A stretch of DNA of 64,000 bases from Cydia pomonella (GCF_033807575.1 NC_084717.1:5147692-5211691); one strand, 5' to 3'. Positions 21,689-31,632 are shown, numbered from the stretch's first letter. The notes: generated by a model from the sequence alone, not told the origin. Numbers and translations are program-made.

Positions 21689-22354
21689 TTATGCAGCATC
21701 GTTCCATCCATTGAAAACCTCATTCGTAGCGTGCACGGAGACCTGAGCCATTCTTGGGTTTGTGAGAGATCCATACTCACGCCCATAGAGGAACGGTCCA
21801 TGCTCACGCAGAAAAATGAGCAGGCAGGAAATCGAAGGTGAATATGCAGTATATAATTCCATTAACACTGTCTTGGATGAAGGCAATGTCACAACATACC
21901 CGGCAGAGTTCCTTAGCTCATTGAGTGCTTCAGGACTCCCAGCACACACATTAACCCTGAAAGTTGGAGTTCCAATCATGCTCCTTCGGAATTGTCGCCT
22001 CCGAAGTTATGCAACGGAACTCAGCTAAAAGTAGTGCAGCTGCAGCGAAACCTCATTGAGGTGCAGATCCTGACGGGGTGCGGCGCCGCAGAAGTCGTGT
22101 TCATCCCGCGCATCCCCCTCATCCTGAGCAATTTCCCGTTCCACTTCAAGCGCCTACAGTTCTTCGTGAGCGTCTGCTTCGCCATGAACATCAACAAGTC
22201 GCAGAGGCAGACGTTGCGCGCCGCTGGCGTGGACCTGCGCACGGGCTGCTTCTCGCACGGGCAGCTCTACGTGGCGTGCTCGCGCGTTACCAGCTGCACG
22301 GAGCTATTCGTGCTGATGCCCGCCGGGGAGACTCGCAATGTGGTGTACAAATAA
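21689..22354 (+). pseudogene. Helitron Pif1-type helicase, C-terminal fragment, frameshifted
   Basis: Reading in order: SIENLIRSVHGDLSHSWVCE and RSILTP, then YPAEFLSSLSASGLPAHTLT and LKVGVPIMLLRN, then PPKLCNGTQLKVVQLQRNLI, RIPLILSNFPFHFKRLQF, FAMNINKSQRQTL and GQLYVACSRVTS. These are the last motifs (V and VI) of the SF1 helicase of RepHel proteins, which unwind DNA in rolling-circle transposition. The frame shifts near 21811-21830 and returns at 21990-21994 (one T missing between RN and L). Motif V normally reads NKSQGQTL; here the glycine is arginine. It ends with TAA at 22352-22354. The N-terminal helicase motifs and the Rep domain are missing, so it is inactive. Confidence 0.92.
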
Positions 22355-22975
22355 ATATTGTAAAATGTCAATGTTATGTAAATATACTATTACATACCTA
22401 CTTATTAGTATGTCACTGTAGATATAATTATATGTATACATTTAGTTGTGCATATATAAACATAACTGTAAACAAAATGTAAATACTCGGCCTCAAGTTT
22501 TTGATATCTACGAGTATTCTCCTTTCCTCTAATCCTACTTCTAACTAATAGGTATTACACCTAAATTCGATAGTGTTCGAAAATATGGATTTCTATAGGT
22601 ATATTTCTTACCATTTCATGCTTAGACTGATTGGTCTGGAGCACCGATTTGGATGATATTTTCCATGGACATGATTTGGATAGGTACAGTCAAGGACGTA
22701 AAAAAAATACAAAAGTGGAACTGTATTGTCCGATATACATCTACTACTCTATGTCGTTTAAATCACGTCAAAAATTTGAATAAGGACGAATTTGAAAAAA
22801 ATAACAATTGATTTTGGAGTGCAGTTTTATTAAGTGGTACCTAATTGTAAAATATTTTATCTAGACTACAGTCCTCTAGCGTATCCATCTATCAACTTTA
22901 CTTCAAGTTCCACCTCCAGGGGAGAGGCAGAGAAATTAGCAGTGAATGAGCCGGTTACTGACACAGACCGAATAC

Positions 22976-23004
22976 CACGCGGGCGGAGCCGCGGGCACAG
23001 CTAG
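22976..23004 (+). other. Helitron 3' terminal hairpin and CTAG
   Basis: GCGGGCGGAGCCGC can fold into a short GC stem and is followed by GGGCACAGCTAG. This is the termination signal of Helitrons; T follows at 23005, giving the expected A-T insertion site. Confidence 0.88.
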
Positions 23005-23115
23005 TATATATATATATCGTTGTCTAAGTACCCTCAACACAAGCCTCATTGAGCTTACTGTGGGACTTAGTCAATTTGTGTAAGAATGTCCTATAATATT
23101 TATTTATTTTATTCA
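23005..23115 (+). mobile_element. SINE, 3' half, split by the Helitron
   Basis: It continues the AT tract, then CGTTGTCTAAGTACCCTCAA, GCTTACTGTGGGACTTAGTC and the AATGTCCTATAATATTTATT tail. Joined with 19734-19968 it gives an ordinary full-length SINE, which confirms the nesting. Confidence 0.9.
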
Positions 23116-23185
23116 ATTTAATTTGATGTATATTTACCATAGCTATGCCCCTTTGTTTGATTTTTATCGATAGTTTCACTATTAT

Positions 23186-23610
23186 AAGAGGAGCGAAAAA
23201 CAAATCGCAGTCAAAATTATAAACGCTTCTAACTTATAAAATATTAAATAAATAAAATAAATATTATAGGACATTATAACACAAATTGACTAAGTCCCAC
23301 AGTAAGCTCAATAAGGCTTGTATTGAGGGTACTTAGACAACGATATATATAATATATAAATATTTATAAATACTTAAATACATAGAAAACACCCATGACT
23401 CAGGAACAAATATCCATGCTCATCACACGAATACATGCCCTTACCAGGATTTGAACCCGGGACCATCAGGTAATAATTAAAATCTCAAAAAAAGCAAGGG
23501 CTCATAGCTGTAGTTTATATATGTATGTACATCGAATTGTGCACAATACTCGTATTTTATTCGTGTTTATATCCAGAGAGGAAAATGGGGAATACGCTTG
23601 TTTAGAAAAG
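23186..23610 (+). repeat. Family I copy, interrupted by an antisense SINE
   Basis: GAGGAGCGAAAAACAAAT and CGCTTCTAACTTATAAAA at the left continue after the SINE with AATTAAAATC, CATAGCTGTAGTTT and ATATCCAGAGAGGAAAATGG. The order matches the uninterrupted copy at 57003. Confidence 0.65.
23240..23470 (-). mobile_element. tRNA-derived SINE, antisense, 5' truncated
   Basis: Tail AATAAATATTATAGGACATT, body ACTAAGTCCCACAGTAAGCT and B box region ATTTGAACCCGGGACCAT are present. The A box half is missing. It lies 125 bp from the 3' half of the split SINE in the opposite direction, so the two form a large inverted repeat. Confidence 0.88.
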
Positions 23611-24428
23611 TGATTTGGGCACAGTCGACCCCTTTCGTCCGAAGTTATAAGTTCCGACTATTCGGAGATTTTAGCAGATAAATTGCACAACTGATAACAG
23701 TTGCGATCCAAAAGATCAAAGACCGCACTAAACGACACAAAAACCAATACCTACAAAAGTAAAATGCAGAACAAAAGTACGGGATTCAAATACAGTTACA
23801 ACCTTCTTCTTTTAAGCTAACCGAAAGTGAAAGGAAGCCTCGTCTTGCGTGAGAATATTCAGACAATATATGCTTACTGTATCGATAAATACCGTGACCA
23901 ATGCGGCTTCTGTATGACTAGTTTACCTAATTAGCATAGGGGACGGGCGATGTACGATAACATTTAATATCGTCCAGTTGCTGGTCGAGGGATATTATAC
24001 AATGTTGTGTAATATAAAAGTGAAGTTGTTAAAAATAGTAATCAGTCATATAGTCGGATATCTTTATTTTAATTGAAAAACTTTTATTAGGAGTGTATGG
24101 ACACGGTCAATATATTTAGTCGCGTGATAATAACAAGATAAAGTGTATAATGTATATCTACTCGTGATTATCAGTTATCACGCAGTGAATACCGAAAGAG
24201 ATTGTTTCTTAATCTGGTCGTTTTTACCTATCTTTATTTTTGTTTTTTTTTTTACACCACGTGGATGGCAAACGATTGTCATTGCTTAGGTTATAATTTA
24301 GATGTAGTTTAGGTTATAGGCTAGCTGTAGATTATAATTTATAAGTAAAATATTGGAAAATAAATTTCATCTCTTACAAAAAGCTACACTCCGTCACAGT
24401 TGAGAACAAAAAACAAGACAACAAAAAC
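23611..24428. other. AT-rich, no gene seen
   Basis: A short fragment at 24240-24280 (ACACCACGTGGATGGCAAAC after poly-T) resembles the beginning of the polyadenylated retroelement at 24429. Nothing else is recognised. Confidence 0.4.
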
Positions 24429-24783
24429 TTTTTTTTTAAATACTACGACGGTGGCAAGCAAGCATACGGCCCGCCTGATGGTAAGCAGTCTCCGTAGCCT
24501 ATGTACGCCTGAGAAGTTACATGCGCGTTGCCGACCCTAACAACCCTCCCTCCCCTCGTTGAGCTCTGGCAACCTCACTCACCGGCAGGAACTCAACACT
24601 ATGTGTAGGATCTAGTGTTATTTGGCTGCGGTTTTCTGTAAGGTGGAGGTACTTCCCCAGTTGGGCTCTGCTCTAGATCTGGAATGACATCCGTTGCGCT
24701 GTGCCCTACCACACTAAGCTAGACGACATTCACAATGCCCATACCTCTCTTGTGGACGTAGTTTAAGGACGTACCTGGGTCCA
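24429..24783 (-). mobile_element. Polyadenylated retroelement copy, family R1, near full length
   Basis: Poly-T, TACGACGGTGGCAAGCAAGC, GGCCCGCCTGATGGTAAGCA, CACCGGCAGGAACTCAACAC, GGCTGCGGTTTTCTGTAAGG and GACGTACCTGGGTCC occur in the same order as at 57364 in reverse. There is no protein frame. Confidence 0.78.
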
Positions 24784-25063
24784 AAATAATTTTGACCCAA
24801 TAAGCAACAAAAAGGTCATACGTAATACGTATAAGCCTATCATTAATTTTTATGTTGCTTGACATTGCTCCACTTGTAATAAATACGTAACTAATGTGCC
24901 TATTTACCATGTCTGCCTTGAACGTGTTAAAAATACACTCAAGTGCAATGAAAACTGATCACCTCCATGACTCTATGATATGTAACTTAGATGTAAATGG
25001 TTTTAAATATGGCAAACTGTAATTGACATGTAAAAGTATGTTTTATAAAGGAATAAAAGAATA

Positions 25064-25204
25064 GAAGTCACACCAAGCTAAGTTGGCAACTATTTTTATT
25101 AAGTGTTAAGTAAACGTCACAATTTCATAGAATTTTGACGTTTAAAATAACACTTGCACTGTCTGGACTGTCAAAATCGCTGCCAACTTATCTTGGTCTT
25201 ACCT
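25064..25204. mobile_element. Palindromic MITE, family A
   Basis: GTCACACCAAGCTAAGTTGG at the left faces CCAACTTATCTTGGTC at the right. TAAACGTCACAA and TTTGACGTTTAAAATAACAC lie in the arms. TA flanks each end. The left arm has lost about 12 bp. Confidence 0.8.
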
Positions 25205-25546
25205 TAATGAATATTAATTGTTACATTAAATGGTACAATAAATTAAGGTTAAATAATCGAGCAATACATTTTGTTGCTCCACGAGATCCACGACCATTAT
25301 ACAACATAGTTTACATTATAAAAATATTGTAATTTTTTTTACCGATTTCTATTTTTTTATGGAGACCCAACAAACCTACATATGTCTGTTGACACAGGTA
25401 TCTTGTATATTTCAAAAGCCAACCTGCATATAAAATGTGCGTCAATATTGGCAGTTGTCGGTATCATGATAATTATTGATAGTGTAACGGTGTAGGTATT
25501 TTCATTTCAAATTCACAGGCGACACATCAAATAGACAAACAGTCTA

Positions 25547-25633
25547 TTTAAATAAATAAATAAATATTATAGGACATTATTACACAAATTTACTAAGTCC
25601 CACAGTAAGCTCAATAAGGCTTGTGTTGAGGGT
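25547..25633 (-). mobile_element. SINE 3' end fragment, antisense
   Basis: AAATAAATATTATAGGACAT, TTTACTAAGTCCCACAGTAA and AATAAGGCTTGTGTTGAGGG, then unrelated sequence. A 5'-truncated SINE insertion. Confidence 0.85.
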
Positions 25634-25974
25634 AAATTGAAGGGTTTCTAACTTTATTTTCGCTAGTTGTATATATTTTGCCGAGTCTATCGAAAGCGTA
25701 ACGTAAAATGATCACACATTGGTATTCACTGTCACGCTTCACTGTGCATGCATGTCTTAGCTTCGAGCCAAGTTTGATGACTTTGTCGGACTAGATTTAT
25801 GTCATACTAGATTTATGTCATACTCTTACTCATAAATGGGGAAAGTAAAACCGCCGTGCTAAGAGGCAGTGTTGGTGGGAGTCTCAATTATTTCGAATCT
25901 AAATTTGATGAATTCTACTCGTTTTTCTTTTTACGAGGCTCAGCAAGGGCTCAGCGTTTAAACAATTAATGTTA

Positions 25975-26091
25975 CAGTCTGACCAAGATAAGTTGGCAGC
26001 GTTTTGACAAAACAGACTAAAGACTTGTATAAAATTATGACGTAAGAGACTAGACTATCAAAATCGCTGCTAACTTAGTTTGGTCTGACTC
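25975..26091. mobile_element. Palindromic MITE, family A, deleted centre
   Basis: CAGTCTGACCAAGATAAGTT to TTAGTTTGGTCTGACTC between TA pairs (25973-25974 and 26092-26093). At 117 bp it is shorter than the 153-bp form because the central palindrome is reduced. Confidence 0.85.
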
Positions 26092-26140
26092 TAGTCTCTC
26101 AGCATTTACAAGTTAAAAAGTATTAAATTAGCGCAACAAA

Positions 26141-26402
26141 TATAAATAAATAAATATTACAGGACATTATTACACAAATTGACTAAGTCCCACAATAAGC
26201 TCAATAAGGCTTGTGTTGAGGGTACTTAGATAACGATATATATAATATATAAATATTTATAAATACTTAAATACATAAACACCCATGACTCAGGAATAAA
26301 TATCCATGCTCGTCATACGAATAAATGCCCTTACCAGGATTTGAACCCGGGACCATAAGCTTCATACGCAGGGTCACTACCCACTAGGCCAGAGCGGTCG
26401 TC
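26141..26402 (-). mobile_element. tRNA-derived SINE, full length, antisense
   Basis: In reverse complement: CTGGCCTAGTGGGTAGTGAC, GGTCCCGGGTTCAAATCC, TAAGGGCATTTATTCGTATG, a short AT tract, then CTTATTGTGGGACTTAGTCA and a TATTTATT tail. It is one of the most complete copies here. Confidence 0.9.
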
Positions 26403-27185
26403 TATCTATACTTATGATTATCAGTAATGGAATAGTAAATTGGACAATCCGAAATGCCTTCGATAGTTGAAAATGGAGTGATAGTTGCTTCCCCCTGACC
26501 GGATACTGATTGATAAAAGTGGTATTCTTTTTTTTGATATTGGTATACTACGATTACTCGCCACCTATGAAAACCATCCATTCATAATCTGCCTCTCTTT
26601 CACTCTTTATTATATTGTTATCAAGATGGAAAATGTTTAGAATGCTGTTTTTTTTAACAATACCTTTAGGTTGAAGTAATATTTGTACAAAATATGAAAT
26701 TCGTCAGTTACATAGTTTAGGAGAAAATAAATAAAAACGTTTTAGGGTTAAATAGATGCCGTGAGGTTCCAGTGGGCAGTAGAAGGTTAAAAATTTGTAT
26801 GAAATATTGTCTCCTCACGAGGCATCATTGGTAATAGTTTTGACCAAAAATCTCTGGGGGCAATTTTTCTATTTAATTATATCTTAAAGGCTATTCTGCT
26901 ACACCCTTTTAACAGATTTTAAAAACAGAGCAGGTAATTTATTTTAATGTATTAATCATACAGCTCATTAATTATTAATTAACATAGTACTGCCCATTTA
27001 ACCAGCACTCATAATGGTTTGCTAATGACAAATTAAATGTGGAAAAACCGCAATGTTATTTCACGGAGTAATTGCACTTGCTGGTATTTTAAATCTAAAG
27101 TCCGCCTTTTCTACACCGACTTTGCAGTGTCAAAGTGTGGGAATATCACTATAAAGTTCTTATTTTATTAGTATCGAAGTTATAA
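26403..27185. other. No recognisable feature
   Basis: AT-rich sequence with TA-rich islands. No coding frame, splice pair or repeat family identified. Confidence 0.45.
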
Positions 27186-27262
27186 AATAAATAAATAAAT
27201 AATTCAGCCTATACACGTCCCACTGCTGGGCACAGGCCTCCTCTCATGCGCGAGAGGGCTCG
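27186..27262 (-). mobile_element. LINE 3' end fragment with AAAT tail
   Basis: AATAAATAAATAATTCAGCC followed by TATACACGTCCCACTGCTGG and GCACAGGCCTCCTCTCA reads on the minus strand as the common lepidopteran LINE 3' end that finishes in TATTTATT repeats (coding trace EEACAQQWDVYRLN). Only about 75 bp remain. Confidence 0.6.
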
Positions 27263-27524
27263 GGCTATATATCGAAGTTATGAAACAAAAAAATAAACAA
27301 TTTGTTTTTCACCGAAAAATGTTAATTATACACATCCGACTAGAGTTGAACCAAGCTTGTGTCATGATTAATGTCAAATTTGTATGTAAATATGTCGATT
27401 TAATGACACTCCCGCACTTATTCAAATCAGAGCAAAGTCAAGTAAACTTGGACGAGCTTAACTACCTTATGGATTTCGATTCGTACATTTCACGTCAAAT
27501 CAAACGTGCATTTAAACCGATATT

Positions 27525-27660
27525 AAAATGATATTGGAATCATATCAGTTAGCTGTCATTCGCGCTGACGTCTCACTCGCACTAATACTTGTGCGGACAA
27601 GTCTGAGTGAAATATATGTCAGACATTACGTTCCAAATGTATTTGGCAACCCTGAATAAT
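27525..27660. mobile_element. Palindromic fragment related to family K
   Basis: AAATGATATTGG, GTCTCACTCGCACTAATACT and GTGCGGACAAGTCTGAGTGA resemble the arms and loop of family K (28728, 34997). The preceding plus-strand frame (27280-27531) runs into it and is not convincing as a gene. Confidence 0.4.
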
Positions 27661-27681
27661 ATATTTTTAAAACAATACTTA

Positions 27682-27863
27682 ATAATCTTGGAACTTAATA
27701 TAGTTAAAATTTAAAAACTAAATGTATACTTCTTATTTGCCCAACCTGTATATCTGACATGATTTTATTTATATAATCTTTGAACTAAATATAGTTAAAA
27801 TTTAAAAACTAAATGTATACTTCTTATTTGCTCAACCTGTATATCTGACGTGATTTTCATTTA
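27682..27863. repeat. Tandem duplication, two 91-bp units
   Basis: The units 27682-27772 and 27773-27863 share ATAGTTAAAATTTAAAAACT, AAATGTATACTTCTTATTTG and CAACCTGTATATCTGAC with only a few differences, so the duplication is recent. Confidence 0.9.
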
Positions 27864-28317
27864 TAGAGCCATAAGAGCGTGTCACATATTTTTGCGGCCA
27901 TCGAAGAGTAACATATTATTGCAGGTGACTGGAGACGCCACTAACGACCCTGACTTAATAAATAAACAATATTAGAAACACCATACTCCTTAATCACATA
28001 CAAATCATAAAACTTCCATAAACGGTATTTCTGTTAAGTTAAGACTGAAAATCGCACGACAAACGCAATAGGATGCCACGGTTGACCAATCGAGTGACAA
28101 ATCTCGAGAATTGCTTAAAGAATTCTTGAAACATGTTGCAACAATAGGTCATATTGTTCAATGTGTGTTGGCTAATAGCCTTGCTAATACTAACTTTAGT
28201 ATTGTTGAGGACTAATAAGAACGTTTTGACTTTCTGCTTACTCAGAGTAAGTGTGAGTTAGTTTTATGTATACGGTAGGCACCATGCGCACATTATAATA
28301 CATATAGACTTAACAGA

Positions 28318-28396
28318 CCATCTAACTGATATCATTCAGTTATAGTGCATTTCGCTCGCACTTGTCCGTAAATGAGTGTAGCGACACGTAGGAAAC
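28318..28396. mobile_element. Family K fragment
   Basis: TCTAACTGATATCATTCAGT and GTGCATTTCGCTCGCACTTG then TCCGTA are the central part of family K; the termini are absent. Confidence 0.45.
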
Positions 28397-28494
28397 GTCC
28401 AGGTAAATAAGAATCAGTCTTAGCAGTGTCGAGGCGCGATTATTTCCGTCCGATTAAACGATTATTTGTGTTTATGAAATTACGAATAAATTTC

Positions 28495-28596
28495 TACACG
28501 AGCGAAAGGATAGTTTTAAATCGACACGAGTTACGAATTATCTATTCGCACATGTATCGTATAACGTTTTACTAGTGCGGGTATGTACTGTAAAAG
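28495..28596 (+). mobile_element. Family G fragment
   Basis: AGTTTTAAATCGACACGAGT, TACGAATTATCTATTCGCAC and GTATGTACTGTAAAA match the right half of the copies at 48229 and 60068 with a large internal deletion. Confidence 0.6.
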
Positions 28597-28727
28597 CTTT
28601 TAAGGCATGAATAATAATAGTCGGATGCAAATTTTAAATTCGAAATCGTGTGAAAATTAAGTATATTACGTGAAAACATGTCCGCGGCGATCTGTCAAAT
28701 TATTCGCACAGTTCCCAAATAACACGA

Positions 28728-28900
28728 TATGACCAATTGAAACTTACATTGTGAGATCAAAATGATATCTAAATGATGTCAGTCACGCGTGCATTTCGCT
28801 TATCCGTACATATATAAGCGAGAGCGAGACGCACGGGCGACTGACATAATTTAAATGTAATTTTTCTGTCACAATGTAAGTGAATTGTCCTCGATGTCAT
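28728..28900. mobile_element. Palindromic MITE, family K copy 1
   Basis: The left arm ACCAATTGAAACTTACATTG and AAATGATATCTAAATGATGT is matched by ACATAATTTAAATGTAATTT and CACAATGTAAGTGAATTGTC. The centre reads GTGCATTTCGCTTATCCG ... GAGCGAGACGCACG. Confidence 0.75.
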
Positions 28901-29129
28901 ATCACATCTTGCTGATACTATCAGGAATAATGATGAGATTAATATTGACAGTGTAGTGACAATATTGACAATGACCCTACATTATAATCAAATTTTTAAT
29001 GATTAAATGTCTATATTATTAAAAATTTAAGATTTTTTGTGTATGGACCGCGATATTTTTAAATTGGTTCTGTACAAGGCTGCATAAATGAGACTTGTTA
29101 ACTTTATACCTGATATATACATATATACC

Positions 29130-29368
29130 TACCTGCCTACGAAGCTGATGGTCCCGGGTTCAAATCCTGGTAAGGGCATTTATTCGTGTGTTGAGCATGG
29201 ATGTTTGTTCCTGAGTCATGGATGTTTTCTATGTATTTAAGTATTTATATATTATATATATCATTGTCTAAGTACCCTCAACACAAGCCTTATTGAGCTT
29301 ACCGTGGGGTTAGTCAATTTGTGTATAATAATGTCCTCTAATATTTATTTATTTATTTATATATTTTT
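29130..29368 (+). mobile_element. tRNA-derived SINE lacking the A box
   Basis: It begins in the head at CTGCCTACGAAGCTGATGGT, with B box GGGTTCAAATCCTGG, AAGGGCATTTATTCGTGTGT, AT tract, GCTTACCGTGGGGTTAGTCA and TATTTATTTATTTA tail. 5' truncated by about 30 bp. Confidence 0.88.
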
Positions 29369-29769
29369 GGACGAAAATTTCTCACGCCCTTGTAAAATAA
29401 AAACACATTCATAAATGTTCACTTCCACAAACGAACACATAAAATAAAGTCTGTATCGCGACCCGGGGGAAACCAGTAAATCGCAGTACAGCGACACCGT
29501 CCATTTCTGCCTGCAGGTTTAACCGCCTATTAAAAAACGTACGAAATAAATATAGGTAAGGGTCATACAATATTTTAAATGTGTGCATAACCCATTAGCG
29601 TCTTTCCTGTAGACATAGCAAACTTAAGGGAATCTATTTTTTACGCTGCACCTTTACAAACGAGATTCATTTTTCAATAAGTACTTGACTCAAAAGTGAA
29701 ACAGGATATATTATGTATATGTGCCTGAGTCGTTAACTTTTTATTGTATTATCCACAAAAAAAAATCTA

Positions 29770-29893
29770 AAGGGGCGCAATGTTTACCAGTTCGCCGGAC
29801 GATATCGGCCTGTCAGTTATTCGCAAAAGCTGACAATCGCGAATTATTGACAGGCCGATATCGTCCGGCGAACTGGTAATCAGTGGGCATTTT
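29770..29893. mobile_element. Palindromic MITE, family B copy 1 (124 bp)
   Basis: ACCAGTTCGCCGGACGATAT, CGGCCTGTCA and the exact complements at the right enclose a loop with AGCTGACAATCGCG. This uninterrupted copy is the reference for the interrupted one at 2301. Confidence 0.88.
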
Positions 29894-30128
29894 TAAATGT
29901 GTTTGAGTCGTATTACTTGTTATTTAACACCTGTATTGTCAACATGAATGCAATTAAACAACTTTAATCTTGAAAAGATATAGACTATAGATTTTTTGGT
30001 TCCAAAACAGAAGACAGTTCTAAGTTTTAACCAATATAACCTGTGGCTTTTTAACCTCATTCATACACGTTTCAAACACACACTTATACATAGAAACACA
30101 GTAAATATAAAACAGTAGCACGACCTAC

Positions 30129-30253
30129 CGTAACCGTCGCGCCGTTCACTCCACACCGCGGTGACCTCACTACTGCTTGCCACCTCCACTGCAGTGGTGG
30201 GACAATCCGATGTACCATTAAATGCATCTACTAATTGACGTTTTTGTTCAAGC
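30129..30253 (-). CDS. Candidate internal exon of an unidentified host gene
   Basis: On the minus strand a pyrimidine-rich acceptor (CCGTTTCCCACCAG|G) is followed by 125 nt without a stop and a donor (TACG|GTAGGT). The exon contains one base, 41 whole codons, then one base. The peptide begins LEQKRQLVDAFNGTSDCPTT, continues AVEVASSSEVTAVW and ends SERRDGY. Codon third positions are GC-rich (GTG GAG GTG, GTC ACC GCG GTG) in contrast to the surroundings, and composition is balanced, with charged residues and one cysteine. It overlaps no repeat found here. A preceding exon must end two bases into a codon. I do not recognise the protein. If real, the flanking window is intron of a minus-strand gene. 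Confidence 0.6.
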
Positions 30254-30570
30254 CTGGTGGGAAACGGTCATTGTCGCCAAAGGACTTAAGCAACGTCAAA
30301 AGAGCCAGTTAAATTGTGGGTTGTCGACCTTTGAGAACCTGAGTACTCATGTCATAGCGCAAAAGAAACACCTCAAGAGGCCGTAGCTCGTTTAACGTGC
30401 TGCTCATTCTTGGGAGAAATGAGCGCCGTAACTATATACAGCGTGAGCTAGAAATTGAGTACCTACTGACTCATGAAAATTGGTAGGTACTTACCTATTG
30501 AGCTTGGAAAATCCGAATTATGAGAGCTATATACTCGAAAATCCTTTCAAAGGACACATCATATAGGTAC

Positions 30571-31019
30571 TTAATCAATCAATCAATCAATCAATCATCG
30601 TTTATTGCACCATGGTAAAAATACAAACGTTGTTACAAAATAATTCAGTCTCTCATGGACCCCAGAAGGGCATAGCAAATATTTTCTTAAACTAAGTATT
30701 ATTAAACACAGTATGGAATATACTTATTAACTATAATTCTATCTGATCAATAATAAGTTATTTAACAAATTTATCATTGAGAAAATCTGTAACTGAATAA
30801 TAAGCTTTTTCTGCAAGGAACGATTTCAACTTATTCGCGTATGTTGTGTCCCTTTCCTCTGCTTTTATATAATTCGGAATATTATTATAAAATTTTACGG
30901 CTGCATAATGAGGGCTTTTACGGTATATTTCTAATTTTGGCGCGGGTAGTTCAAGTTTGTATTTTTGTCTTTTATTTGGCAGCTCTATGACTTCCAGTTT
31001 TGAGTGAATAAAAACCTGA
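30571..31019 (-). mobile_element. 5'-truncated LINE, 3' end
   Basis: On the minus strand a coding tail (30758-31019) is followed by about 185 bp of 3' UTR with GGTGCAATAAACGATG (AATAAA signal) and a tail of ATTG repeats at 30571-30597. Tandem short-repeat tails are typical of insect non-LTR elements. Confidence 0.85.
30758..31019 (-). pseudogene. LINE ORF2 C-terminal fragment
   Basis: In-frame peptide VFIHSKLEVIELPNKRQKYK, then EIYRKSPHYAAVKFYNNIP and ANKLKSFLAEKAYYSVTDFL before TAA. The FYN(N/K)(I/L)P ... KL..L..KAYYS...(F/Y)(L/M)ND pattern matches the C-terminus of the LINE at 45012, so both belong to related Jockey/CR1-like elements. About 86 codons remain; the reverse transcriptase domain is lost. 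Confidence 0.85.
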
Positions 31020-31048
31020 AATAATTATAGCGAGAACCTTGACTCAAA

Positions 31049-31140
31049 CTTTTTTATACCACGTCAGTGGCAAACATGCATACCCGCCTGATAGTGAGCG
31101 GTCGCAATAGCCTATGGACGCGTATATGCGCGTTGCCCCT
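31049..31140 (-). mobile_element. Fragment of polyadenylated retroelement family R1
   Basis: TTTTTTATACCACGTCAGTG, CCCGCCTGATAGTGAGCGG and ATAGCCTATGGACGC match the poly-A end of the family; the rest is missing. It abuts the LINE at 30571-31019. Confidence 0.65.
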
Positions 31141-31632
31141 TGAAAAAACTGTACACTCCTTTTTTTGCCCATACTCGCAACTAAACTTTTCTTAAAGTAC
31201 CGTAAGCCCTTTTATTTAGAAATGGATTGTAAATTGATAAGGAATGTGTACAAAATAATGGTATGGTTCAGATATAATGAAATGATTTGCAAGCTTCCAT
31301 ACAGTGCGGTGGTTATTTATCAGGCGGGTCATGGGCCATACACTTGTTGGCCGCCATCTTGGTGGTGCAAAACAAGCCGTACCCAGGACTCGACCCCAGA
31401 CTCTTTCGTAACGTATTACGCGAGTTTCCGCTTACGTTACGTGGAATGGTAATGACATTGGAACAACTTTCTCCCATACGCACCTTGCCAACTTACATAT
31501 CAAACAAATTTAAACTCTAACACTTAGCGTTAAGGTACTTATTAGATTAGTGAAGTGTCTTTGGGTATCTTAACATTTACATCATAAATATAAAGTACGA
31601 ATTTCAATATAGACTTAATGTGTTGGAAAGAA
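31141..31632. other. Unassigned; open frame of unclear status
   Basis: A plus-strand frame at 31287-31520 includes AIHLLAAILVVQNKPYPGLD and PRLFRNVLREFPLTLRGM, with a short hydrophobic run. It has GC-richer codons than its surroundings but no splice signals I trust and no family I recognise. It could be an old element fragment. Confidence 0.2.

Larger units (their letters stand above)
19969..23004 (+). mobile_element. Helitron remnant, 3036 bp, inserted in a SINE
   Basis: It starts TCTATACATATAATAAAGCT and ends GCGGGCGGAGCCGCGGGCAC then AGCTAG. A TC start, a GC-rich hairpin about ten bases before a CTAG end and insertion between A and T without target duplication are the defining Helitron features. 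The early interior (CACGTGAAAACGGCTGAACG then GATTTTGATGC) resembles the 5' part of insect Helitrons. Only the C-terminal helicase part of the RepHel gene remains; the Rep nuclease is absent. Another repeat (20432-21312) sits inside. It is non-autonomous and decayed. Confidence 0.88.

Noticed and set aside
21689..21979. 96-codon minus-strand frame
   Set aside because: Antisense of the helicase fragment.
22078..22482. 134-codon arginine/alanine-rich frame
   Set aside because: It is the +1 shadow of the Helitron helicase frame, which has clear motifs.
27280..27531. 83-codon plus-strand frame
   Set aside because: AT-rich, begins within a LINE-derived flank and ends in a family K-like palindrome; no recognised motif.
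30493..30568. Exon ending at CAATAG|GTAAGT upstream of the 30129 exon
   Set aside because: The in-frame reading stops at TAG at the junction, and the alternative frame does not match the phase of the 30129-30253 exon.
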